Both the position numbers and the translations under genes were made by a program. This document shows, piece by piece, positions 15,830 to 22,525 of a stretch of DNA of 29,841 nt. The notes beneath the pieces are model-generated. The model saw nothing but the letters and a program-made list of their open reading frames with translations. It was not told the origin of the DNA and did not search any database. This DNA is from JBBRSC01 sp038245795 (lineage in GTDB: Bacteria > Actinomycetota > Acidimicrobiia > Acidimicrobiales > Microtrichaceae): the NCBI GenBank assembly GCA_038245795.1, contig JBBRSC010000006.1, forward strand, positions 1 to 29,841, read 5' to 3'. Each line of letters starts with the position of its first letter. Within the stretch, counting starts at the first letter, position 1.

Positions 15830-17001
15830 GGGTTGCGGGTGAGGATGTTGACAACCGATACACCGGAGCCGCGGCCACCGACGTTGTGTTGGAGCGCAAA
15901 CCCGGAGTTGAGCTTGACTTGCCGCTCACCGGCGTCTTCGCGCAGCTGCCACCAACACTCGGTGAGCTGGGCGATGCCGGTTGCTCCGATTGGGTGACCT
16001 TTGGCCAAAAGGCCGCCCGAGGTGTTGGTGGGAATGCGTCCATCGATGGCGGTGTCACCCTCGAGCGAGGCGATGCCGCCCTTGCCTTTCTCGACGAATC
16101 CGAGGTCTTCGATGTCGAGGATCTCGGTGATCGTGAAGCAGTCGTGCACTTCGGCCATGTCGATGTCGGTTGGCCCGACACCGGCCATCGCGTAGGCGCG
16201 TTCGGCGGCCAGAACGGTGGCGGGCAGGCCGACGAAGGTCGACTTCTCGTGCAGATATGGGTGATCGGTGGCGACACCGAATCCGGCCACGAACACCGGG
16301 GCCGACGTGAACTCCGCAGCTCGCGCGGCGGAGGTGATGAGGATGGCGGCCGCGCCGTCGGTCTGTGGGCAGCAGTCGAGCAGGTGCAATGGATGACAGA
16401 CGGGCGGCGCGTTGAGCACCTGCTCGATCGTCACCTCGCTCTGGAAATGGGCATACGGATCGAGCACGCCGTTGTGGTGGTTCTTGACTGCTACCGAGGC
16501 CAGCATCTCGCGGGTCGTGCCGAACTCGTGCATGTGGCGGGTGGCGAACGGCGCAAACAGCACCGGCGCCGATTCGCCACGCGTATAGATGGGATGACCA
16601 GCGGCAGCGCGTGCCAGGAGGCCCTCCTCGGCGGACTTGTCGCGCATCTTTTCCACGCCGATCACCAACACGACATCGTGGACGCCTGAGGCCACCGCCA
16701 TGCACCCCACCCGAAACGCGTCGCTGCCGGTGGGGCAAGCGTTCTCGATGCGGGTGCAGGCAATGCCGGCCAGCCCGAGCGCCGACGGGACAGTGTTACC
16801 CCCGATGCCTTCCTGTCCCCAGAGCGTGCCGCGTTGGGTGGCTACGAAGGCGGCGTCGATGAGCGAAGGATCGAAGCCGAGGTCGACCGCATCGACGGCG
16901 GCATCGAAGGCACCCTTGGCCATCTGCTCGTACGACTGATCGAACAGCTCGCCCATCTTGATGAGTCCGGCGCCGATCACGGCGACGCGATTCCAGCTCA
17001 T
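15826..17001 (-). CDS. SCP2/SCPx-type thiolase (acetyl-CoA acetyltransferase-like)
   Basis: A 391-residue thiolase-fold enzyme with the full SCP2-type active site: nucleophile Cys89 (IENACPTGSDA), His286 (EVHDCFT) and His336 (GGLLAKGHPIGATG), with the ending LQHNVGGRGSGVSVV typical of this branch. It should form or cleave a carbon-carbon bond between acyl-CoAs. The ATG at 17001 is chosen over an upstream ATG at 17052 because GAAGGAG lies seven bases before it and similarity begins at WNRVAVIGAG. It overlaps the stop of the HMGS-like/DUF35 gene as ATGA. In archaea, SCP2-type thiolase, HMG-CoA synthase and DUF35 form one complex, and this gene pair has the same parts. Confidence 0.93.
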   Translation of the reverse strand: MSWNRVAVIGAGLIKMGELFDQSYEQMAKGAFDAAVDAVDLGFDPSLIDAAFVATQRGTLWGQEGIGGNTVPSALGLAGIACTRIENACPTGSDAFRVGCMAVASGVHDVVLVIGVEKMRDKSAEEGLLARAAAGHPIYTRGESAPVLFAPFATRHMHEFGTTREMLASVAVKNHHNGVLDPYAHFQSEVTIEQVLNAPPVCHPLHLLDCCPQTDGAAAILITSAARAAEFTSAPVFVAGFGVATDHPYLHEKSTFVGLPATVLAAERAYAMAGVGPTDIDMAEVHDCFTITEILDIEDLGFVEKGKGGIASLEGDTAIDGRIPTNTSGGLLAKGHPIGATGIAQLTECWWQLREDAGERQVKLNSGFALQHNVGGRGSGVSVVNILTRNP

Positions 17002-18419
17002 GAGGACACTCCTTCGATCGGTTGCGCGGTGCTGATGGGTTGCACTTTCCATCCATAGATGGGCACGCCGCGTTCGACCGTGTAGCGACGCAGGATCAGC
17101 TCGACACGGGCGTCAATGGCGATGTCGGAGCCGTCGGTCGCGCCTTGGAGTTGGATGCGCGATCCATCGTCGAGGTCCACGACGATGAGGGGGAGTGGCG
17201 CCTCGAAGGGTTGCGGCATCGTGTGGTTGATGACGAACGTCTGCACGGACCCCGTTCGAGCGAGTTGCACCTCATCGAACTTGGTGCCGCCGCACGACAC
17301 GCAGGCCGGATGGATCGACGGCGGAATGTTGATGGTGGCACAGTCGACGCATCGGGCGCCGAGGAGGCCGAGGGTTTCACGGTTGCCCCGGACGAACATG
17401 GCGCTGCCTGGGGGCACGGCCATTTCGACCGACTCGCCGGTCGTCGTCAGTCGCTTCCGGGCCCGGAGGACCTGCACATACGTGGCGGTGTTGCTGATCG
17501 CCAGGTCAGCGGCGACCCGATCGGCGCCGGGCACCGGGCTCGTGACCTCGATATCGAACCGGGTCGCCCTCCCAGCCCCGTAGGCCATGACCGCCAACGA
17601 TCCCGGTTCGCCCAGCGTTGCGGCGGCGCCGAGCCAAGGGGCTGCAGCGCCGGTATCGCCGAGCTCAGTTCGGGCTGCCCCCGAGATCAGCGCCGCGGTC
17701 GCCCCGGCGGGGGACAGCTGCTTGATGACGATCGCCGCGAGTCGCCCGTCGGGGTCGGGGATCGACCAGCGGGTGGCATCCGATCCGGCAGCCGCCTCGG
17801 CCATCATCGGCAGGAAAATCTGCTCGCGGAACAGACGGCCGTCATAGGACTCGCGGGTCTCATCCTCGGAGTCGCCCCGGTAGCGGTCGAGCACCGGCGC
17901 CCACGTCGACCCGGCTCCGGTGACGTGCGCGGCGCCGCCGGTTCGGCTGAGAACGAGTGCCACGGCGCCAGCTCCGGCGATGGCTTCAAAGGCCCCCCCG
18001 ACGGCGGGGCTGACCGCATCGGAGGCGATGACGAGGGCGTTGTCGAGTCGGCCGGACTCGAGCGCATCGAGCGCTGCGATGAAGGCATCGATACCCGAAT
18101 GCGATGAGCCCGACACGACGAAGCCGTTGGTGGTTGGCGCCAGTCGGAGGACGGCTGCGAGCTGCGTCCAGCTGGGCCCCTCGGCGAATGGAGGTCGCGC
18201 GGTTCCCCACCACATGGCCTCCACCGACTCGGGCGAGAGCCCGGCAGCGTCCAGTGCCCGGTCGGCGGCCTGCCATGCGAGGGTGAGTGAGTCTTCGTCC
18301 GGTCCGCACACGGCGCTCTGGCCGCGACCGCCGCCCCGGCCCCACGCCTGGTTGACGTCGCTGGTGGGGAGGCGCCAACGACCGGCGGCGACCCCTACGG
18401 ACTGCACGAAACATGTCAC
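16998..18419 (-). CDS. HMG-CoA synthase/KASIII-like domain fused to a DUF35 OB-fold zinc-ribbon domain
   Basis: A 473-residue fusion. Residues 1 to about 330 have the thiolase-fold layout of HMG-CoA synthase / ketoacyl-ACP synthase III (ADRALDAAGLSPESV, NALVIASDAV, an HMGS-like VLDRYRGDSEDE segment). The C-terminal 130 residues are DUF35, with a four-Cys ribbon (Cys357, 360, 373, 376) and an OB-fold. The usual catalytic Cys of the first domain appears to be His107 (SSHSG where ACSG is expected), so condensation chemistry may be lost or changed. The open frame extends antisense through the acyl-CoA dehydrogenase, but the GTG at 18419 is chosen, six bases after a TACGAT hexamer. Coupled to the thiolase. 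Confidence 0.85.
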   Translation of the reverse strand: MTCFVQSVGVAAGRWRLPTSDVNQAWGRGGGRGQSAVCGPDEDSLTLAWQAADRALDAAGLSPESVEAMWWGTARPPFAEGPSWTQLAAVLRLAPTTNGFVVSGSSHSGIDAFIAALDALESGRLDNALVIASDAVSPAVGGAFEAIAGAGAVALVLSRTGGAAHVTGAGSTWAPVLDRYRGDSEDETRESYDGRLFREQIFLPMMAEAAAGSDATRWSIPDPDGRLAAIVIKQLSPAGATAALISGAARTELGDTGAAAPWLGAAATLGEPGSLAVMAYGAGRATRFDIEVTSPVPGADRVAADLAISNTATYVQVLRARKRLTTTGESVEMAVPPGSAMFVRGNRETLGLLGARCVDCATINIPPSIHPACVSCGGTKFDEVQLARTGSVQTFVINHTMPQPFEAPLPLIVVDLDDGSRIQLQGATDGSDIAIDARVELILRRYTVERGVPIYGWKVQPISTAQPIEGVSS

Positions 18420-18425
18420 CGGCGA

Positions 18426-18431
18426 ATCGTA
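18426..18431 (-). promoter_or_regulatory. Leaderless-type -10 hexamer (TACGAT) for the HMGS-like/DUF35-thiolase operon
   Basis: On the minus strand TACGAT is followed by six bases and then the GTG at 18419. No Shine-Dalgarno sequence is present. The upstream edge of the hexamer touches the inverted repeat at 18431-18450. Confidence 0.55.
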
Positions 18432-18450
18432 CCTGACGCTGATGTCAGGT
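18431..18450. promoter_or_regulatory. 7-6-7 inverted repeat, candidate operator in a divergent promoter region
   Basis: ACCTGACGCTGATGTCAGGT has perfect seven-base arms (ACCTGAC / GTCAGGT) around six bases. It sits in the 96-bp spacer between the minus-strand thiolase operon and the plus-strand acyl-CoA dehydrogenase, directly over the -35 to -10 region of the minus promoter. Size and symmetry suit a TetR-family dimer. No regulator gene is in the window. Confidence 0.6.
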
Positions 18451-18502
18451 TTCTTGGCCGATCGCAGAATCGCCCGACCCAATCGACTGTGCTCAATCGC
18501 CA

Positions 18503-18508
18503 TAGCAT
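18503..18508 (+). promoter_or_regulatory. Leaderless-type -10 hexamer (TAGCAT) for the acyl-CoA dehydrogenase
   Basis: TAGCAT fits TANNNT and is followed by seven bases and the ATG at 18516, with no Shine-Dalgarno sequence between them. Confidence 0.5.
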
Positions 18509-18515
18509 CGCCACG

Positions 18516-19664
18516 ATGAAACGCCGCCTGTTCGACGATCAGCACGACATGTTCCGGGACAGCTTCCGGCGCTTCGTCGAGGCCGAGATCGTGCCGCATC
18601 ATGACGCGTGGGAGCGGGCAGGCATCGTCGATCGATCGATGTTCCGAGCCGCGGGTGCCGCCGGGTTTCTCGGCATGTCGGTCCCGCAGTCGCTCGGCGG
18701 TGGCGGGGTCGACGACTTTCGCTTCAATGTCGTGATCGCCGAGGAAATAGCGCGGGCTGGTGTGGTGTCGTCGGGGTTCTGCATTTGGCTGCACAACGAC
18801 GTCTGCCTGCCGTACTTCGTGTCGGGCACCACGCCCGAGCAACAGCAACGTTGGTTGCCGGGTATCTGCTCGGGTGAGCTGATGTGCGCGATCGCGATGA
18901 CCGAGCCGGGCATCGGATCGGATCTCGCGTCGATGACCACCACGGCGCTTCTCGACGGCGGGCACTACGTGGTCAACGGCGCCAAGACGTTCATCACCAA
19001 CGGCATCAACGCGTCGCTGGTGATCACGGCGGTGAAGACCGACCCGACGCAACGCCATCGCGGTATGTCGTTGTTGGTGATCGAGGACGGCACCGACGGG
19101 TTCAGCCGTGGTCGGAACCTGGACAAGGTCTGGTTGCACGCGCAGGACACCGCCGAGCTGTTCTTCGCTGATGCCCGCGTGCCAGCGTCGAATCTGTTGG
19201 GTGAGCCAGGCACGGGGTTCTTCCAACTCACCGACAAGCTGGCCCAGGAGCGGTTGTCGATGGCCATCATGGGGGTTGCTCATGCCCGCGCGGCGTTCGA
19301 GTGGACACTCGACTACGTGAAGGAGCGTCACGCCTTCGGTCAACCGATCGGGTCGTTCCAGAACAGCCGGTTCGTGTTGGCCGAGATCGCCACGGAGCTC
19401 GATATCGCGCAGCACTTCCTTGACCGGTGCGTCGACGGCCTGATCGAGGGCGACCTCACCGCAGTCGAGGCGGCCGAAGCGAAGTGGTGGTGCACCGAGT
19501 TGCAGAACCGGGTGGCAGATCAGTGTCTCCAATTGCACGGCGGTTATGGGTACATGTTGGAGTACCCCATCGCCCGCGCATGGCTGGATGCTCGCGTCCA
19601 GACGATCTACGGCGGCACCACCGAGATCATGAAAGAGATCGTCGGCCGCTCCCTCGGCGTCTGA
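18516..19664 (+). CDS. Acyl-CoA dehydrogenase (LCAD/IVD-like)
   Basis: A 382-residue FAD enzyme that makes the 2,3-double bond in acyl-CoAs, passing electrons to ETF. Signatures include AMTEPGIGSDLASM, the FAD-binding LQLHGGYGYM and the C-terminal IYGGTTEIMKEIVGRSL. The catalytic base is not in the 'YEGT' position (it is YGGT). Glu262 in FEWTLDYVKERHAFG matches the alternative position used by long-chain and isovaleryl-CoA dehydrogenases, which suggests a long or branched substrate. The ATG at 18516 is chosen over one at 18489 because of the TAGCAT hexamer and because similarity starts at KRRLFDDQHDMFR. Divergent from the thiolase operon. Confidence 0.95.
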   Translation: MKRRLFDDQHDMFRDSFRRFVEAEIVPHHDAWERAGIVDRSMFRAAGAAGFLGMSVPQSLGGGGVDDFRFNVVIAEEIARAGVVSSGFCIWLHNDVCLPYFVSGTTPEQQQRWLPGICSGELMCAIAMTEPGIGSDLASMTTTALLDGGHYVVNGAKTFITNGINASLVITAVKTDPTQRHRGMSLLVIEDGTDGFSRGRNLDKVWLHAQDTAELFFADARVPASNLLGEPGTGFFQLTDKLAQERLSMAIMGVAHARAAFEWTLDYVKERHAFGQPIGSFQNSRFVLAEIATELDIAQHFLDRCVDGLIEGDLTAVEAAEAKWWCTELQNRVADQCLQLHGGYGYMLEYPIARAWLDARVQTIYGGTTEIMKEIVGRSLGV

Positions 19665-19672
19665 CCCGACCG

Positions 19673-19705
19673 CTCCCCAAGGCCCAGAACGGCGGCCTTT
19701 TGGAG
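19673..19705 (+). terminator. Hairpin after the acyl-CoA dehydrogenase
   Basis: CTCCCCAAGGCC and GGCCTTTTGGAG pair over six inner and four outer bases around two mismatches, with a nine-base loop. It begins nine bases after the stop codon. The T-run is inside the stem, so it is an imperfect intrinsic terminator. Confidence 0.5.
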
Positions 19706-19805
19706 GGTGGTGAGGCGAATGCTGCGTAAGAAGTCGTCCTTTCGGCTCAATGTTTGTGGGCTCGCGTGCCGATGACACGGTGCCGACAACTTGTCTGCGT
19801 ACCAC

Positions 19806-19825
19806 TCAGGGCGGAAACGCCCTGA
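19806..19825 (+). other. Perfect 8-bp hairpin with a GAAA tetraloop before the Pro/Thr-rich gene
   Basis: TCAGGGCG GAAA CGCCCTGA is a perfect stem closed by a GNRA-type loop, 54 bases before the GTG at 19880. There is no T-run. It could be a leader structure or the 3' end of the upstream unit. The rest of the 215-bp gap (19665-19879) shows no gene. Confidence 0.45.
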
Positions 19826-19879
19826 CGATGCGCCGATCCACATGCCGAGGTCGGCGTCGTTCAAGATGCTGGGAGCATT

Positions 19880-20527
19880 GTGAGTCCATCGATACCGTTC
19901 CGTGGCCATCGGAAACGTACACATGTTGCACGTCTCGGTCGCGCAGTTGCGGTGGGGGTTGCGGGCACCTCGACGATGGGCATGATGACGGCGATGGCCG
20001 AAACCGCGCCACCCGAGCGAGTGTGGGTGGATCCGCCGATTCTCAGGGCCCCGGGCACCGTGGGCACCTCGAGCCCGACCTCGATTGCTCCCGGGACCAC
20101 CACGCTTGCGTCCGCCGCCCCGGCGCCCGGCGCTCTCGATCCGACCACGAGCGCGCCCGGTGACACGGTCTCCAGCACCACTGCGCCCGGCGCCACGTCG
20201 CTCCCGGGCGCAGTCCCCGGTGTCACGCTCAGAGGATCGGCAGCGCCCGTTGGCGCTGTGGCACCCGGCGCTCCGTCGGGATCCGGGCCGGGATCGAGCC
20301 TGTCCGGTGGACCATCAAGTCCGGCCCCGTCCGCGCCGCCCACCGGTGGTGGAACGACCGCGCCGACGACGTCACCGCCCGTCACCTCACCGCCCACCAC
20401 GGCCCGGCCCACGACCTCACCTCCGACGACCTCACCTCCGACGACCTCACCTCCAACGACGTCGCCTCCGACCACATCGCCTCCGCCGCCACCGACGACA
20501 ACTCCGCCGCCCCGCGGGAGCCGCTGA
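19880..20527 (+). CDS. Exported Pro/Thr/Ser-rich low-complexity protein, hypothetical
   Basis: A 215-residue protein with a basic start (RGHRKRTHVARLGR), a weakly hydrophobic stretch ending AMAETA that could be a signal peptide or anchor, then about 160 residues dominated by Ala, Gly, Pro, Ser and Thr, ending in TSPPT repeats and a proline run. No folded domain is visible. GGGAG lies five bases before the GTG start. It precedes apbE by 52 bases. In related gene sets an FMN-binding protein with a similar Pro/Thr linker occupies this place, so this may be such a protein that has lost its FMN-binding domain (inference). One PGATS segment loosely resembles the flavinylation motif but lacks its leading Ser/Thr. 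Confidence 0.65.
   Translation: MSPSIPFRGHRKRTHVARLGRAVAVGVAGTSTMGMMTAMAETAPPERVWVDPPILRAPGTVGTSSPTSIAPGTTTLASAAPAPGALDPTTSAPGDTVSSTTAPGATSLPGAVPGVTLRGSAAPVGAVAPGAPSGSGPGSSLSGGPSSPAPSAPPTGGGTTAPTTSPPVTSPPTTARPTTSPPTTSPPTTSPPTTSPPTTSPPPPPTTTPPPRGSR
20414..20473 (+). repeat. 15-bp tandem repeats encoding TSPPT, about 4 copies
   Basis: Four diverging 15-base units (ACCTCACCTCCGACG and variants) encode TSPPT repeats near the C-terminus of the Pro/Thr-rich protein. Looser PPTTS-like units flank them on both sides. Confidence 0.85.
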
Positions 20528-20579
20528 CCCCTCGTCATCGCCCACACGCAGTGACGCCCCGCCTCTGAAATCTCGAGCA

Positions 20580-21599
20580 GTGACACCCCGAGCCACCCAC
20601 ACAGCCCCTGAACTGATTGATGACTTCGAGGCTGACCTGCCGCGCCGTGACGACGCAGGCTGGTGGACACTGGGCTGGCGTGCCATGGGGTCCGAGGCAT
20701 CAGCGATGATCTGGGCCCCCGACATCGATGCTGAGTCGATCCTGGAACGTGCACGAACACGGGTCGAGGAGTTGGAACAATCGTGGAGTCGCTTCCGGCC
20801 CACGAGCGAGCTCAGTCGCCTGAACCGTGACCCCAACGACCACGTTGGCATCAGCGACGAGTTGGCCATGGCGCTCGACCGATGTCTGCGGGCATGGAGC
20901 GCAACGGGTGGTCTGTTCGATCCGACGGTCGAGGATGCCATGGTCGCCAACGGCTACGGATGTTCGTTCGATGCGCTCCGCGTCATCGACACGCGGCGTC
21001 TGGCCGAGCTCAGTTTGCCGAGCACTGCGAGTCCCGGCATGACGGAGGTGTCCGTCACGGGATCAGCCGGCCGATGGGTGATCTCGCGTCCGCCCGGGGT
21101 GCGCTTTGATCTCGGGGGGATCGGCAAAGGCCTCGCCGCCGACATGGTGTCATCGTCGCTTCTCGAACGAGGCGCCAGGAGCGCATGCATCTCGATCGGG
21201 GGCGACGTCCGGGTCATCGGGGATCCACCCGACGGCGGATGGCTACTCGCCGTCGAACATCCCACACAGCTTGCCCCTTGGTTCGACGCGATCGCCGCCG
21301 ATGGAGCCATCGTGGCTTCCACGACGCGCATCAAGAACTGGCAGTCGAGTGACGGCCGAACCATGCACCATCTCGTCGACCCGTCGTCGGGGTCACCGAC
21401 CCACTCGGGAATCGAGGGTGCTGTCGTACATGCCGCCGAAGGATGGTGGGCCGAGGCGCTCGCCACGGCGCTGGTGGTCGCCGGACCCGATCGCGGCGTG
21501 GCGCTGTGCGAGCAGCACGACGTGGCGGCATGGATGGTGACGACAGCTGGTGACTCCATCGTGGTGGGTCGATCCCGCCGGTCCGGGTCGGCCACGTGA
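20580..21599 (+). CDS. apbE: FAD:protein FMN transferase (ApbE family)
   Basis: A 339-residue enzyme that covalently attaches FMN to a Thr or Ser of target flavoproteins, normally outside the membrane. Family features are an early 'WRAMGSEASAMIWA' strand, a 'SRFRPTSELSRLNR' segment, the flavin-binding RFDLGGIGKGLAADM and the late HHLVDPSSGSPT. In the last metal-binding segment the usual Asp is Glu (AEALATAL). I see no signal peptide or lipobox from this start. The frame is open far upstream through the Pro/Thr-rich gene, but that is a shadow. The GTG at 20580 lacks a clear ribosome binding site, and the ATG at 20686 is an alternative. It overlaps the next gene by four bases. Confidence 0.88.
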   Translation: MTPRATHTAPELIDDFEADLPRRDDAGWWTLGWRAMGSEASAMIWAPDIDAESILERARTRVEELEQSWSRFRPTSELSRLNRDPNDHVGISDELAMALDRCLRAWSATGGLFDPTVEDAMVANGYGCSFDALRVIDTRRLAELSLPSTASPGMTEVSVTGSAGRWVISRPPGVRFDLGGIGKGLAADMVSSSLLERGARSACISIGGDVRVIGDPPDGGWLLAVEHPTQLAPWFDAIAADGAIVASTTRIKNWQSSDGRTMHHLVDPSSGSPTHSGIEGAVVHAAEGWWAEALATALVVAGPDRGVALCEQHDVAAWMVTTAGDSIVVGRSRRSGSAT

Positions 21600-22525
21600 C
21601 ACTGCTCGCCGCAACGCTCGATCCCAAGTTCGCTTGGTACGTCAGTCGAGCGGCCGGGCTGATGACCTGGGCATTGTGTGCAGCGTCGATCGTCTGGGGG
21701 CTGATGCTGTCCTCGAAAGCTGTCCGTCGTCGCGGTCTGCCAGCGTGGCTCCTCGATCTCCACACCTTCCTCGGCACCCTGGCCGTGGTCTTCGCCGGCC
21801 TGCACATCGGTGGGCTCGTCGCTGACAACTACACGTACTTCTCGTGGAAGGAAGTGCTGGTGCCGATGGGTTCGGCGTGGCGACCCGGCGCAGTCTCGTG
21901 GGGGGTCGTCGCCTTCTACATTCTGCTCGCGATCCAGGTCACCTCGTGGATGCGTCGTCGCCTCCCGAAACGGGTGTGGCACGCGATTCATCTCGGAAGT
22001 TTCCCGCTGTTCCTGATGGGGACGTTGCACGGCATTCTGGCGGGCAGCGACTGGACGAGTCAGGTGGTGCGGTGGATCGGCGCGGCGATCTCGCTGCTCG
22101 TGATGGTGGCCATCGCGCTCCGCTTGATCACGCGGGCACAACGCGCGAAACAGGCCGCGAACGCGCCGCCGCGAGTTCCAGTTCGGCGAGCAACATCAGC
22201 GAGCGTCGTGGATCTGGCTCCCGCCGCCCCCGAGGCGGCAATCTCAGGCCCGCAGGATCGTCACACAGGCGTTGGCCCCCCGACCGATCACATGCGCCAA
22301 GCCGATTCTGGCCCCGACGATCTGCCGTTCGCCAGCTTCGTGACGGAGATGGTGGCAGATTTCGACCACCTGGCCGACCGCGGAAGCGCCCAGCGGTTCC
22401 CCCTTCGAGAGGAGCCCGCCGGAGGGATTGACGGGGAGCCGCCCGGTGAGTTCGGTGGCGCCCTCCTCGAGGAGTTGGGCCTGATCTCCCGCACCGCACA
22501 GTCCCAGCTCGGCCCACGCCAGTAG
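21596..22525 (+). CDS. Ferric reductase-like transmembrane haem protein
   Basis: A 309-residue frame whose first 200 residues are a ferric-reductase-like membrane domain with about five helices. Likely haem-b ligands are the His pair in LHTFLGTLAVVFAGLH and the His residues in VWHAIHLGSFPLFLMGTLH. It would carry electrons across the membrane, and pairing with ApbE suggests a flavin partner. The GTG start at 21596 overlaps the apbE stop as GTGA. After about residue 200 the protein turns polar and unlike any domain. Residues from about 217 on (22244-22525) are simply the antisense of the convergent thiolase-fold gene. The functional protein may end earlier, or the original stop may have been lost. 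Confidence 0.8.
   Translation: MTLLAATLDPKFAWYVSRAAGLMTWALCAASIVWGLMLSSKAVRRRGLPAWLLDLHTFLGTLAVVFAGLHIGGLVADNYTYFSWKEVLVPMGSAWRPGAVSWGVVAFYILLAIQVTSWMRRRLPKRVWHAIHLGSFPLFLMGTLHGILAGSDWTSQVVRWIGAAISLLVMVAIALRLITRAQRAKQAANAPPRVPVRRATSASVVDLAPAAPEAAISGPQDRHTGVGPPTDHMRQADSGPDDLPFASFVTEMVADFDHLADRGSAQRFPLREEPAGGIDGEPPGEFGGALLEELGLISRTAQSQLGPRQ

Noticed and set aside
16998..19805. A single 935-codon minus-strand frame covering the HMGS-like/DUF35 gene and the whole acyl-CoA dehydrogenase locus
   Set aside because: The N-terminal 462 codons are antisense to a clear acyl-CoA dehydrogenase and show no domain. A GTG with its own -10 hexamer marks the real start at 18419.
20414..20473. Possible CRISPR-like or minisatellite array
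   Set aside because: The units are contiguous, 15 bp, in frame and protein-coding, with no spacers.
20548..20590. Near-identical GCAGTGACGCCCCG / GCAGTGACACCCCG direct repeat before apbE
   Set aside because: Only 14 bases with one mismatch, 29 bases apart, in a short spacer and the gene start. It is compatible with chance, and I see no regulatory layout.
19861..20760. A minus-strand frame rich in GGEVVGGEVVG-like repeats
   Set aside because: The repeats are the reverse complement of the TSPPT-coding repeats. The plus strand has a Shine-Dalgarno start, a signal-like segment and operon context.
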